The translations under genes were made by a program, and so were the position numbers. A stretch of 64,000 nt of DNA from Lysobacter prati. GTDB lineage: Bacteria; Pseudomonadota; Gammaproteobacteria; Xanthomonadales; Xanthomonadaceae. The stretch spans positions 248,001-312,000 of the forward strand of contig NZ_VLNV01000005.1 in assembly GCF_009765215.1 (NCBI RefSeq), written 5' to 3'. This document shows, piece after piece, positions 26,430 through 36,900 of this stretch. Within the stretch, counting starts at the first letter, position 1, and each line of letters opens with the position of its first letter. The notes under the pieces were generated by a model. The model made no database searches, was not told the origin of the DNA, and worked only from the letters and a program-made list of their open reading frames with translations.

Positions 26430-27458
26430 TCAGTCGGCGACGTGGACGACCAGCTTGCCGAAGTTCCTGCCTTCGAGCAGGCCGATGAAGGCGGAAGGGG
26501 CGTTCTCCAGCCCGTCGACGATGTCCTCGCGCAGTTTCACCTCGCCGGCCGCGACCCAGCCGCTCATGTCGCGGTAGAACGGCGCGAAGCCATCGGCGTA
26601 GTGGTCCATGATGATGTAGCCCTGCAGGCGGATGCGCTTGCGCAGCACCAGGCCCATCAGCAGCGGCAGGCGATCGGGTCCGGCGGGAAGCTTCTGGTCG
26701 TTGTAGTGGGCGATCAGTCCGCACACCGGAACGCGGGCACCGTCGTTGAGCAGTGGCAGCACGGCATCGAGCACGGCGCCACCGACATTCTCGAAGTAGA
26801 CGTCGATGCCGTCCTTGCAAGCCTGCGCGAGTTGCTGCGCGAACTGCGGGTCGTTGCGATCGATGCAGGCATCGAAGCCGAGCTCGTCGAGCACGTAGCG
26901 GCACTTGTCGGCACCACCGGCCACGCCGACGACGCGCGCGCCCTTGATGCGGGCAATCTGCCCGACCACGGCGCCGACGGCGCCACTGGCTGCGGCGACG
27001 ACCACGGTCTCGCCGGGTTTCGGCTCGCCGATGTTCAACAGGCCGTGGTATGCGGTGAATCCCGGCATGCCGAGCACGCTCAACGCGAGCGAAGGATGGG
27101 CGGCATTGCCCAGCGCCATCAGGTCGCGTCCGTTCGAGAGCGAGTAGTCCTGCCAGCCGGAACCGCCAAGGACCAGATCACCTTCGGCGAACTTCTGGTG
27201 GCGCGATGCGACTACTCGGCTGACGGTACCGCCGACCATCACGTCCCCGATCGCGGTAGGTGGCGCATAGGACGGCGCCTCGCTCATGCGACCGCGCATG
27301 TAAGGGTCGAGCGACAGATACAGCGTTCGCAACAACACCTCGCCTTCGGCGGGCGTGGGCACTTCGAGCTGTTCGAGGCGGAAGTCCTGCGGCGTGGGCG
27401 CACCCTTCGGGCGCGAGGCGAGGACGATGCGGCGATTCACGTTCGCGGTCTGCGGCAT
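26430..27458 (-). CDS. NADP-dependent oxidoreductase, MDR superfamily (CurA/LTB4DH-like)
   Basis: This 342-residue zinc-independent medium-chain reductase is of the 2-alkenal / leukotriene B4 12-hydroxydehydrogenase type. It has the early DPYMRGRM, the Rossmann segment AASGAVGAVVGQIARIKG and the family-specific YFENVGG. Such enzymes reduce alpha,beta-unsaturated carbonyls with NADPH, often in detoxification. GGAG precedes the ATG. It is monocistronic as far as can be seen. Confidence 0.92.
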   Translation of the reverse strand: MPQTANVNRRIVLASRPKGAPTPQDFRLEQLEVPTPAEGEVLLRTLYLSLDPYMRGRMSEAPSYAPPTAIGDVMVGGTVSRVVASRHQKFAEGDLVLGGSGWQDYSLSNGRDLMALGNAAHPSLALSVLGMPGFTAYHGLLNIGEPKPGETVVVAAASGAVGAVVGQIARIKGARVVGVAGGADKCRYVLDELGFDACIDRNDPQFAQQLAQACKDGIDVYFENVGGAVLDAVLPLLNDGARVPVCGLIAHYNDQKLPAGPDRLPLLMGLVLRKRIRLQGYIIMDHYADGFAPFYRDMSGWVAAGEVKLREDIVDGLENAPSAFIGLLEGRNFGKLVVHVAD

Positions 27459-27647
27459 GGTGGAGCTCCAGTGGCGATGCGACAGCCCTGCCGCGATCAG
27501 GTCGCCATCTTATGCCCGCGCGCGGCCGTCGGGCCCGCGACACTGTGTTGCAGTTGCGGACGGGTGCCGAGTGTCTCCTTCCCATCACGCAGGCATCACC
27601 GCCGGCGGCTGTAATGAGCGCCATCCCCCAAGCAGCAGTGCCCCGCC

Positions 27648-28220
27648 ATGAAATCGATCCTGATCCCCGTCGTGATCGTCGTCTCGTCCATGTGCGCATT
27701 CAGCGCGCAGGCAAAGTTGCCGCTGATCAACGCTACCTGCCCCGGCAAGCTGGACGTCCACGTCGACCAGGGCGGTCCGGTCTATGTCAATGGCAAGGAA
27801 GCGAAGCTCAACGTCGTCAACGACAACTACTACGAAGCCAAGGATGCGGCGACCGGCACGACCATCTCCATCTCCATCAACCCCGATGGCTCGCCCGACG
27901 TGTCGTACACGGGCAAGAACCGCGCAAACGGTGTGTGCACGATCGCCAGCGACTCGGCGGCCGCCCCAGCAGCTGCTGCCGCGCCTGCGGCCGCGTCAGG
28001 CCAGTCCAACCCGGCCTCGGAGAAGGCCTGCCTTGCGGCGGTCTCCAAGAAGACCAATGTCGCCAGCAGCAAGCTGTCCGTGGCCGGATCGGAGTTCAGC
28101 GAGGCCGGAATTTCGGTTTCGGTGAATGTGCCTGGCGCAGATGCACCCTGGGCCTGCATGACCGACCAGAAGGGCAAGGTCTGGAACGTCAGCTACAGCG
28201 GATCGGAAGGCAAGTTGTAA
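27648..28220 (+). CDS. Secreted two-lobed protein of unknown function
   Basis: This 190-residue protein has a signal peptide (cleavage near SAQA) and an N-terminal lobe containing CPGKLDVHVDQGGPVYVNGK and NDNYYEA. An Ala/Pro linker at about residues 104-118 joins a C-terminal lobe beginning SEKACLAAVSKKTN and ending WNVSYSGSEGKL. Four cysteines outside the signal could form one disulfide per lobe. The two lobes end in related YTG/YSG segments, suggesting a repeat of one small fold. No named family was recognised. No strong ribosome binding site is visible. Confidence 0.7.
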   Translation: MKSILIPVVIVVSSMCAFSAQAKLPLINATCPGKLDVHVDQGGPVYVNGKEAKLNVVNDNYYEAKDAATGTTISISINPDGSPDVSYTGKNRANGVCTIASDSAAAPAAAAAPAAASGQSNPASEKACLAAVSKKTNVASSKLSVAGSEFSEAGISVSVNVPGADAPWACMTDQKGKVWNVSYSGSEGKL

Positions 28221-28256
28221 TCGACTCGCCACGGCTGGGCGGGCGCGTTTCGCGCA

Positions 28257-28670
<414 letters not shown>

Positions 28671-28752
28671 GGGAGAGCCTCGCTGGTCGGCAGACGATGG
28701 CCCCGGGTGCGTGCAGACGCAGTCAACGGTGGAAACGGGCGCCCTGCCCGTT

Positions 28753-29391
28753 CTATCGCTGCAGGACCAACACCACACCCGCCACGGCCAGTGCGGCGGT
28801 CCATGCGTTGCGCGGAGCGGTGCCGGTCAGCACGCCGGGAAGCATCGCAACGCCCCGGCATACGCTGCTTGCGACAGTACCTGTCGTGATCAGCATCGCC
28901 GCCATGTGCACGCCAACAGCCGCCAGCGCGAGAGCGATCGAGCCGGACGCGGTGATCTCCCGCGCAGGGCTGTCGCTGATGCACAGCGGCATCAGCGCGG
29001 GAACCAGCATGAGACCGGCGCCGTGGACGGTGGCCATCAGACAGGACCACAGCGCGATGCCGGCATGACCAACGCGAGAGTCGTGTCCCGAGGGCAGCAC
29101 TTGCGGGCCGGCGCCGCGCAACCAACGGTACGTCGCCACGCCGATCAGCAATGCGCCCGCCAAGGCCTGGACCCGCGGTCGGTCCAACAGGATGCCGCCG
29201 TAGATGGCGTAGACCACGATCGCAATCGACGCGAGGTGGCCGATGGCGATCGGCAACAGCGCCCGCCACGCCTGGGCACCATCGCGCGCACGAACGCCGC
29301 AGCCTGCGGCGAACATCCAGCCATTGACCGGGCTCAACCCATGCAACGCGCCGAGCCCGGCGACGGCCAGCCATGGCCACAAGGTTTCCAT
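28753..29391 (-). CDS. Integral membrane protein of unknown function
   Basis: This 212-residue protein has about six hydrophobic helices. The first contains GALHGLSPVNGW and a later one LMATVHGAGLMLVPA. A histidine in the first helix of this sort recalls NicO- and DsbD-like transporters, but no family match is claimed. It lies 29 nt after the DUF899 gene and may be co-transcribed with it. No good ribosome binding site is seen. Confidence 0.65.
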   Translation of the reverse strand: METLWPWLAVAGLGALHGLSPVNGWMFAAGCGVRARDGAQAWRALLPIAIGHLASIAIVVYAIYGGILLDRPRVQALAGALLIGVATYRWLRGAGPQVLPSGHDSRVGHAGIALWSCLMATVHGAGLMLVPALMPLCISDSPAREITASGSIALALAAVGVHMAAMLITTGTVASSVCRGVAMLPGVLTGTAPRNAWTAALAVAGVVLVLQR

Positions 29392-29420
29392 CTACGCGGT
29401 CCCGCGCCGACCGCCCTGGC

Positions 29421-30206
29421 TCACGCCTTCGACGCGCAGCACGACGCGGCGGATGCTTCCGCGGCATAGCGATCGTGGTGGCGGACCCACGCCATCGGAT
29501 AATCCATGCCGTCCTCGTCGCGGCCCTTTGGCGTGAGCTCCAGCAGGTTGTAGGTGTGCATCATCACCTCCACGCCGCGACCGTATCGCGAGTAGGTGTG
29601 GAAGACCTGGCCGGCTTCGTCGCGATGGAACACACTGATGCCAGGTGCTTCCTCGTGCGGGAATGGCTGGCGCGTGTAGTTGTAGTCGACCTTGCCGCTC
29701 GACATCTCGTCCTGGGTGAAGTTGACACCGAAGTCATGGTTGAACGTGGTGCCATGCGAAGACACCCACCCGAACTTCCATCCCATGCGCTGGCGGAAGC
29801 GTTCGATTTCGGCCAGTGGCGCGCGCGAGACCGCCAGCAGCGTGACGTCGCGTTGCGCCAGGTGGAGGTTGGCACCGTCGTTGTGGTCGGCCATGAAGGA
29901 GCAGCTCTTGCAGCCCTGCTCCCAGCCCGGTGCGAACATGAAGTGCTGGACCAGAAGCTGGCTGCGGCCATCGAACAGTTCGGCCAGCGTGCGCGGTCCT
30001 GCAGGCGTATCGAAGCGGTAGTCCTTCTCGACGCGTACCCACGGCAGTGCGCGGCGTTCGCGGGCGATCTGGTCCTGCAGGCGGGTGAGTTCCTTCTCGC
30101 GTGCCAGCAGCGTCTTGCGTGCGGTGAGCCATTGATCCCTGCCGACAACCGGGTGGTCAGCGGGGGAAAGGTCGGCAACGGTCGGTTCGTTGATTGCGGT
30201 GTTCAT
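29421..30206 (-). CDS. DUF899 thioredoxin-like protein
   Basis: This 261-residue member of the DUF899 family has a thioredoxin-like fold. It has a redox-type CxxC in EQGCKSCSF, an ALPWVRVEKDYRFDT segment near the start, and a C-terminal family signature YNLLELTPKGRDED. GGAG precedes the ATG at 30206. The family is common in soil bacteria and uncharacterised. It is downstream of a beta-propeller gene on the same strand. Confidence 0.88.
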   Translation of the reverse strand: MNTAINEPTVADLSPADHPVVGRDQWLTARKTLLAREKELTRLQDQIARERRALPWVRVEKDYRFDTPAGPRTLAELFDGRSQLLVQHFMFAPGWEQGCKSCSFMADHNDGANLHLAQRDVTLLAVSRAPLAEIERFRQRMGWKFGWVSSHGTTFNHDFGVNFTQDEMSSGKVDYNYTRQPFPHEEAPGISVFHRDEAGQVFHTYSRYGRGVEVMMHTYNLLELTPKGRDEDGMDYPMAWVRHHDRYAAEASAASCCASKA

Positions 30207-30323
30207 GATGGTCTCCGGGGGTGGCGGATGTGCGGCTGCGCTGTCACGGAGCAAGCCGCGCCCGTCTCCGGTCGGTGGACCGGAGGTTTGCATGCAGGAA
30301 GAGGGGCTGGTGTCGGCTCGGGA

Positions 30324-30995
30324 TCAGCGCGGCGGTCGGCGGACGGCGCGGACCTTTCCGCTCGGTCCACCACCGCAATAGAACATCCCGGCGCCGTCGG
30401 ACTCGAGTCCGCTGATGCCCGTGCCGCTCGGCATCTCGAGCCGCTCGAGCACGTCGCCGGTGTCGGCATCGATGTGTCGCAGTTCGCTTTCGTCGCCATC
30501 CCACACGCCGTGCCACAACTCGCCGTCGACCCAGGTCACGCCGGTGACGAACTGGTTGGACTCGATGGTGCGGATGATGGCGCCGGTGTCGGGGTTGATC
30601 TGGTGGATCTTCCGGTCGCGGTACTGGCCCACCCAGAGGCTGCCTTCGGCCCAGGCCATGCCCGAATCGCCGCCGTTGCCCGGTGCGGGGATGGACGCCA
30701 CCACGGCCCCGGTGGACGGGTCGATCTTGTCGATGCGCGCTTCGGCGATCTGGTACAGGTGCGTTCCGTCGAATGCGGTGCCGGCATCCGCGGCGCATTC
30801 GACGCTGCGTTCGACCTCGCCGTTGGCGGGATCGAAGGCGATCACCTTCGATCCGATCGCGGTCCACACATGGTGGCCATCGAAGGTGACGCCGGCGACG
30901 TTTCGGGCGTCGTCGAACGGCCCGTACTCGCGCACGATCTCCGCGGCGCGGGTCGATGCCTGAACTGACGTGCTGCTGGTTGGGTTGCGGCTCAT
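30324..30995 (-). CDS. Beta-propeller protein (SMP-30/NHL or glutamine-cyclotransferase-like)
   Basis: This 223-residue cytoplasmic protein is built of repeated propeller blades, each ending in a GxVVxxI-type strand: SKVIAFDPANGEV, ARIDKIDPSTGAV, RKIHQINPDTGAI and SELRHIDADTGDV. AGGAGCCC precedes the ATG at 30995. It starts 43 nt after the TPR-winged-helix regulator ends, on the same strand. Whether it is an enzyme or a scaffold cannot be told. Confidence 0.75.
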   Translation of the reverse strand: MSRNPTSSTSVQASTRAAEIVREYGPFDDARNVAGVTFDGHHVWTAIGSKVIAFDPANGEVERSVECAADAGTAFDGTHLYQIAEARIDKIDPSTGAVVASIPAPGNGGDSGMAWAEGSLWVGQYRDRKIHQINPDTGAIIRTIESNQFVTGVTWVDGELWHGVWDGDESELRHIDADTGDVLERLEMPSGTGISGLESDGAGMFYCGGGPSGKVRAVRRPPR

Positions 30996-31038
30996 CGGGG
31001 GCTCCTGGTGGCGCGTGTGGTGGCGCCGTGGGACCAAT

Positions 31039-32259
31039 CTACTCAGGCGGCAGCGCGGCAGGGAGTAACAAGGTCGTCGTGAATCCCACGAGCGGCCGTG
31101 CCAGCCAGCGCTGCGCGCGGGCGCGACCGATCGACCTCACCTGCCCGGCGACCTCGAGCTCGGCAAGTGCGCGCTGGACTGTGCGCTGACTGTCGCCCAG
31201 CGCCAATGCCAGGGCCGACGTCGACCAGGCCGCGCCATCGGCGAGTAGCGCCAACAGGGAGGCCTGGTCGCCATCGATTGGCGGCACGAGCACGACAACG
31301 CCGCGACCGTCTGCTGGCACGAGGGCGAATCCGCGCGCACTGGCCTGGATATCCAGCAGAGGCGCGACCAGCCCGCGCAGGCGACCGATCTCGACGCGCA
31401 AGCGCGCGCGGTGGGTCTCATCCGGAGTGCGCGTGCGGAAGACGCGCGCGATCAGGCTGTTGCGTTCGACGTCGCCGGGCCAGTTTTCGGCAAGCGCGCG
31501 CAACAGCGCGAACAGGACCGGTCGTCGCGCCAGCGGCAGCCAGACGTCACCGGCGCGCAGTCCGCGACGGCAGGCATCGACGACCAGCACGCCCGAACCC
31601 ATCAGCACTTCGACCTGGTCCAGGCGCAGCGGCTCTTCGTGGCCGGCGTGGATACGCCGGGCGGCGGCGCGGTGGAGGGCAGCGCGCGCCTCGGTCACTT
31701 CGGCAAGCAGTGCAGGGATCGCTGCACGCTGTGCCGCCGTGGAGGCGCGATCGAGTGCCGACCGCGCGTCCGCCGTGCGCAGCGAACGCAGCGCCACTTC
31801 CGCCGTTGCCAACTCGTTGATCGCCGCCAGCGACGGCGGCAGGCCATTCGCATCCAGGCCAATGAGCGCGGTGCTGGCCTCGTCGAGGCGGCCCAGCAGC
31901 AGCAGCCGCCGTACGGCGATCAGTCGCGCCTGCAATGCATTGGCGCGGTCGCCGCGCGTGTCGAGCGCAGTGGCGGCTTCGGCGAGCGTGCGCGGCGAGC
32001 CACCCAGGTCGCGCATGGCCAGCGCCACCTCGGCCTCGGCGACGACACAGCGCGCACGCGCCAGCGCCTCACGCGCTCCGAAGCCGCGCCCCGCCCGCTT
32101 GAGCAGGTCGCGTGCGCGCGGATACTCGCCCAGCTGGGCCATCGCGATGCCGCGCAGGGCGAGCGCCGGCGGGTCATCGCGCAAGGCGACGCGCTTGAGC
32201 GCGCCGAGCGCGTCGCCGGCGACCAGCGCGCGCCCGGCGGCGGCAATGAGGGAGTCCAT
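31039..32259 (-). CDS. TPR-like plus winged-helix regulator
   Basis: This 406-residue protein has an N-terminal alpha-helical, TPR-like array rich in Ala, Arg and Leu (about residues 1-200). A middle winged-helix-like segment (RPVLFALLRALAENWPGD to RARLRVEIGRLRGLV) follows, and then a C-terminal helix-turn-helix (STSALALALGDSQRTVQRAL). It is probably a transcription regulator of the genes downstream (propeller and DUF899). No effector domain was recognised and the start lacks a clear ribosome binding site. Confidence 0.72.
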   Translation of the reverse strand: MDSLIAAAGRALVAGDALGALKRVALRDDPPALALRGIAMAQLGEYPRARDLLKRAGRGFGAREALARARCVVAEAEVALAMRDLGGSPRTLAEAATALDTRGDRANALQARLIAVRRLLLLGRLDEASTALIGLDANGLPPSLAAINELATAEVALRSLRTADARSALDRASTAAQRAAIPALLAEVTEARAALHRAAARRIHAGHEEPLRLDQVEVLMGSGVLVVDACRRGLRAGDVWLPLARRPVLFALLRALAENWPGDVERNSLIARVFRTRTPDETHRARLRVEIGRLRGLVAPLLDIQASARGFALVPADGRGVVVLVPPIDGDQASLLALLADGAAWSTSALALALGDSQRTVQRALAELEVAGQVRSIGRARAQRWLARPLVGFTTTLLLPAALPPE

Positions 32260-32306
32260 CGCGTCAGGCTACTGCGCCCGGTCGCTCCCGCGATAGCCGC
32301 CCGGCA

Positions 32307-32705
32307 TCACTTCTTCTTGCTCTTGTTGAAGGCCACGGCGGCGCGGATGAGTGCCTTCAACGCCTTCTCGTCGATCTCGTCGCCCTCGTGGATGTCGATC
32401 GCGCGCCGGGTGTTGCCTTCCAGGCTGGAGTTGAACAGGCCCGACGGGTCGTCCAACGAGGCGCCGTGGGCGAAGGTCATCTTCACGGCCTTCTTGTAGG
32501 TCTCACCGGTGCAGATGATGCCGTCGTGCGACCAGGTCGGGACGCCTCGCCACTTCAGTTCTTCGAGCACGTCGGGATCGGCCTGCTTGACGATGGCGCG
32601 GACCTTGGCAAGGGTCTCGCCCCGCCAATCGCCCAGCTCCCGGATCTGCGCATCGATCTGCTCGGAGACCGATCCTTCGCCGACCTCCTTCGAACCGCTC
32701 TTCAT
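32307..32705 (-). CDS. DUF1801 family protein
   Basis: This 132-residue protein of the YdhG/DUF1801 fold has ELKWRGVPTWSHDGIICTG and KKAVKMTFAHGASL. AAAGGAGTG precedes the ATG. The family is uncharacterised. A second DUF1801 gene lies immediately upstream, so these are neighbours of one family. Confidence 0.85.
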   Translation of the reverse strand: MKSGSKEVGEGSVSEQIDAQIRELGDWRGETLAKVRAIVKQADPDVLEELKWRGVPTWSHDGIICTGETYKKAVKMTFAHGASLDDPSGLFNSSLEGNTRRAIDIHEGDEIDEKALKALIRAAVAFNKSKKK

Positions 32706-32750
32706 GGTGTTGTCACTCCTTTGATCTGTGGCTGGCGGGAATGCGCTGCG

Positions 32751-33191
32751 TTACATCCGCTCGCCAGGCAGGCGGCTTGCCTGCTTCAGCCAGTCGGCGA
32801 AACGATCCTGATCAAACTCGTCGTGCTCATGGATATGGTGGTAGCGCGTGTCGCCGCTCTTCGATTCGACCTCAGGCACCGGAAGCAGCGAAGTACCGCG
32901 GAAGAAGGCAACCTTCATGTAGTGGTTGTAGGCATGGACGCTGAGGAACCAGCTGCCTTCCTCGACGCCGTACAAGGGCGAATTCCACTTGATTGCCTTC
33001 CTCACGCCGGGAACGGTGCGAACGATCAGTGCATCCAGGCGACGCATGACATCCTGCTTCCAGCCCGGCAAGGCGGCGATGTAGGCCTGCACGGGCGCGT
33101 CGCCGTAGCCTTTGGCGATCTGCGGGTTGCCGCCCGAGAGCAGGACGGGTGATGCGGTATTCGTCGCCTTCCCGACTGTCTTCTCGGCCAT
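32751..33191 (-). CDS. DUF1801 family protein, second copy
   Basis: This 146-residue relative of the next gene has the signature KAIKWNSPLYGVEEGSWF and HYMKVAFFRGTSL, plus an N-terminal extension. TGGAG lies upstream of the ATG. Divergence from its neighbour is high, so it is an old duplication or independent acquisition. Function is unknown. Confidence 0.85.
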   Translation of the reverse strand: MAEKTVGKATNTASPVLLSGGNPQIAKGYGDAPVQAYIAALPGWKQDVMRRLDALIVRTVPGVRKAIKWNSPLYGVEEGSWFLSVHAYNHYMKVAFFRGTSLLPVPEVESKSGDTRYHHIHEHDEFDQDRFADWLKQASRLPGERM

Positions 33192-33339
33192 CGCGCTCGC
33201 TCCATCTGCCTACCCAATCGCAGAGCTGGGATTATAGGAGCGAGGCGTGAAGAGCCCGCCCCCTCCCCGGCATTCACAGGGAACGAGCATCGGTTGGACG
33301 AAATTGGTGGACCACCCGCCGTCCCGTTCCGGAGGCCCC

Positions 33340-33795
33340 ATGTCGACCACGACGACGCACGCCCACGAACGACCGAACACTTCGGTCTTTGCCCGGCGCC
33401 CCCTGGCGACCGGAGTTGCCGTGGGCATCGGCTCGCTGTTGCCTCACTTCTTCCTGACGCCGCAGGCCTCGCTCGGATTCGCAGCGATACTGATCGCACT
33501 CATCGCCGGCATTTACTTCGGCTTCGCCGTGATGAACGGCTCCAGCCGCGACCAGATGGTGGAGTTCAACGTCGCAGGACTGTTCGCTGTGGCGGGCCTG
33601 CTCGGACTGCTGCTGTGGCCAGTGCTGGTGGCGATCGCATACTTCGCGCACGCGGCCTGGGACTTCGCCCACCACAACCGCTCGCGTCTGTCGCTGGTCA
33701 GGATCCCGAGCTGGTACGTGCCGTGGTGCATGGTGATCGACGTGATCGTCGGCGTGGGGTTGCTGGTGATATGGAGCCGCAACGGGCTGATCTGA
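33340..33795 (+). CDS. Small four-helix membrane protein
   Basis: This 151-residue protein has four transmembrane helices (TGVAVGIGSLLPHFFL, GFAAILIALIAGIYFG, VAGLFAVAGLLGLLLW and VIDVIVGVGLLVIW) and a His/Asn-rich loop DFAHHNRSRL. GGAGG precedes the ATG at 33340. No family recognised. Confidence 0.75.
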   Translation: MSTTTTHAHERPNTSVFARRPLATGVAVGIGSLLPHFFLTPQASLGFAAILIALIAGIYFGFAVMNGSSRDQMVEFNVAGLFAVAGLLGLLLWPVLVAIAYFAHAAWDFAHHNRSRLSLVRIPSWYVPWCMVIDVIVGVGLLVIWSRNGLI

Positions 33796-33955
33796 GCGCG
33801 CTTGGTCCGCCACGTCATATCGCGCCGCTACCGGCCACCGCGAACGAAGGCAACTGCACGTCGGAAAGCGGCCTCACCGCGCCAATTCCCGGTGCTATCC
33901 TCGGCCCGCTGGCGGGGCTTGGGGGGCTCCGAAGACAACGTCACGGAGCCCCATC

Positions 33956-36900
33956 GTGCGCATTGCGGGTCTGCTGCTGTGCTGCTGCGTCGCCCTGCTC
34001 GCCGCCGGGTGTTCCGGGGAGAATGCGCCCGCGCCGGCACCCTCTGCGCCTGTCGCGACAACCACGTCGCCCGATCCCGCGCTCGAACCGAAAATCGTCG
34101 TGCAGTACGGACACCAGTCGCCGGTGCTTGCGGTGCACTGGATCGACGGCGGGCGCCACCTGGCCTCGCTGGCGAGTGACGGCTCGCTCGTCTTCTGGGA
34201 CGTGGCCAAGGGCACGATCCTAGACCACGCGCAGGTCCCGCTCGCACCACAGTTGCTGCTGCCCGACGGACAGAAGGAGCCCCCGCTCCGTTTCCACGCA
34301 ATCACCGACGGGCCCGCCGCCGGTACGCTGGGAATCACATACGCGGCAGCCGCTGAAAGCGATGCCCGGCTCGCCTGTCCGGGCGCGCATCGCGCCGGTA
34401 CGCCGTGGTGCACCTACGTCATCGACCTGGCAACGCGCGTCGTCCGCGCCGACGCCGGCCTGCCTGCGCCAACCGCAGTAGCGGGCGACGCTGCGCACCG
34501 CTGGCCCACTTCGCCGGACGGCAAGCTGCGCCCGGAGCCGAATCACGGCAACGGCCGCCGTGGTCTGCCCGACACCAGCGACGAACACTTCGGTGACCGC
34601 GATCCGACCTGCACGTCACTGCAGCGTTGCCGCTACGGCGTCACCCTTTTCTCCACCGACGACAGCGCCGCACCGCGTGTCCTGACGGCCAATCCGCGCG
34701 GTTACTTCGTCGATGCCGACCTGACCCCCGATGGGCTGCGCCTGCTGCGCGTCGTCAGTCCCTTCATGGAACCGGGCACGCGCGTGGAAACGCTGGACCT
34801 GTCCGGCGGCAATCGCGAGCCGACATTCGCGCCGAAGCGCGCCTACCACCGCGTGCGATGGCTCGACGCGACTCACTACTTGCTGGGCAGCGATGGCTAC
34901 GCCGCCACCAACGACACGGAAGAGGCCATGGCTGGATACCCGCCTGCCCTGCTGGTCGATCCCGCATGCGCCTCGGGGGGCGACTGCCCCGCCATCGACA
35001 GCCGCTGGCAGATGCGGTTTGCCGACGCTGGGGCTTTCATCGCACTGGGATCGCTCGCGCGCTCCTGCTTCCGCTCCCGCGACGGTTCGGTCTGCATGGA
35101 CGATGGGACGCGCCCGGACGACGGCAACGAAACCTACGACCCGCCAGCCACGGGCCTGGCGTTCCGCGCCGCCGGGGCACGGGATTGGCAGCCGCTGGCA
35201 GCGGACGCATTCGCCGGCCAGGTGATCACCGCGATCGAGACGTCGCCCGACCACAAGCAGCTGGCAGTCGCGACGCGCGCTTGGGATCGCGCCGACGCGC
35301 CGGACGCGAAGCAGGTACTGCGGGTATGGCTGCTGGACCTGGCCAACGGTGTTGCGACAGCGCCGCGCCGACTGGTCGAGATCGTCGACCCACTCGCTGG
35401 CGCAGGCAAATTCACCGACGACGACACGATCCGTGCGCTGTCCTTCAGCGCCGACGGCCGCCGCCTCGTCTTCACCCACGCCAAGGCGGCACGCGCGGAC
35501 CAGGCGCAGGCCGACCTGTACCTCGTCGACACGGATGAGGCGGCGAAGACACGCACGATCCCCGGGTTCGGACGCCGCGCGGTCGCGATCGGAGACGACC
35601 GCATACTCGGTCTTGACGACGGCGCGCTGCTCGACCTGGGCAGCGGACGCACCATCGCACACGTCCCGTTCCAGGCGCCGCTGGTGCGGGCCGGGTGGAT
35701 CGAACGCAGCCGCCTGCTGTGGGCAACCACCGAGGACGGCGCGATCCTGTTCTGGGACAGCGGCGACGGCACATTGCAGCTGACGCTGCATGCGCTGCCC
35801 GACAACCGCTATTTCGCCATCGCGCCCGGCGGCCGCTACGACACCAACCTGGCTGCCGACACTGCCCTGGTGCGCTGGGTGGTGCCCGATGCACCGTGGC
35901 GCAGCCTGGCCGCACAGACGTTCATGCGCGACTACTACGAGCCCGGCCTGTACCGGCGACTTCTCGACTGCCGCGCCAGCGACACCTGCGCGACCGCCTT
36001 TCCGCCACTTCCGTCCATTGCGAGCCTAAACCGCGTGCTGCCGGAAGTTCGTATCACCGGGGTGCATGCAGGCAGCGATGCCGCTGAGGCCGTGGTCGCG
36101 ATGGAAGTGCGCGAAGGTGTCGATGGCGACGCCCCCGACGGCAAGACCCGTTCCGGCCTGTACAACCCGCGACTGTTCCGCAACGGCCAACTGGTCGCAG
36201 CGGCGCCGCGGCAGGTGGATGCAGCCATTACCGATCTCGCCCAATGGCGCTCGCGCAACGCGGTGAAGGCGACAGACGGCGTGCACCGCCTCGAGTTCAC
36301 CGTCCCATTGCCGACGCAGGCGGACGAAGCTTCACAGGTGTTCTCCGCGTACGCATTCAACGAGGACCGCATCAAGGGCGAGACCGCGATGCTGGCCTGG
36401 ACGCGCCCCGCGGTCACGCCGCGCAAGCGCAACGCCTACGTCCTCACGATCGGCATCGACGACTACGACACGCCGCGCTTCCGCCTGAACTACGCCGTTG
36501 CCGACTCCCGGCTGATGGCGTCGCGGTTGTCCAATATCCCTGGCTACGAGACGCACCACCTGGTGCTCGCCGCCGAGCGCGGCAAAGATGGCCAGCGCAC
36601 GCGCGTGGACCGCGCCACGATCGCGCGAGCGCTGTCGCTGCTGGCCGGCGAAGGCGACCGCGAGGCCACTCTCGCCGCACTGAGAGCGGACGGCGTCGAC
36701 GCCAGCATGCTGCAAGCAGCGACGCCCGACGATGCGGTGATCGTCAGTTACTCCGGCCACGGCTGGGCGAATCCGCGCGGCGATTTCTACCTGATCCCCG
36801 GCGACGGCCGCTGGCCGGACGGATCCGAAACACCGGACCTGTCCACCGTCCTGGCAACCGCCGACCTGGTGGCGCCGTTCCAGGCGATGCGCGCGGGCGA

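Noticed and set aside
23407-26577. Open frame of 1056 codons on the plus strand
   Set aside because: It lies antisense to acnD and the DUF4239 gene, has no domain signature and His/Arg/Val-rich composition typical of shadow frames in GC-rich genes.
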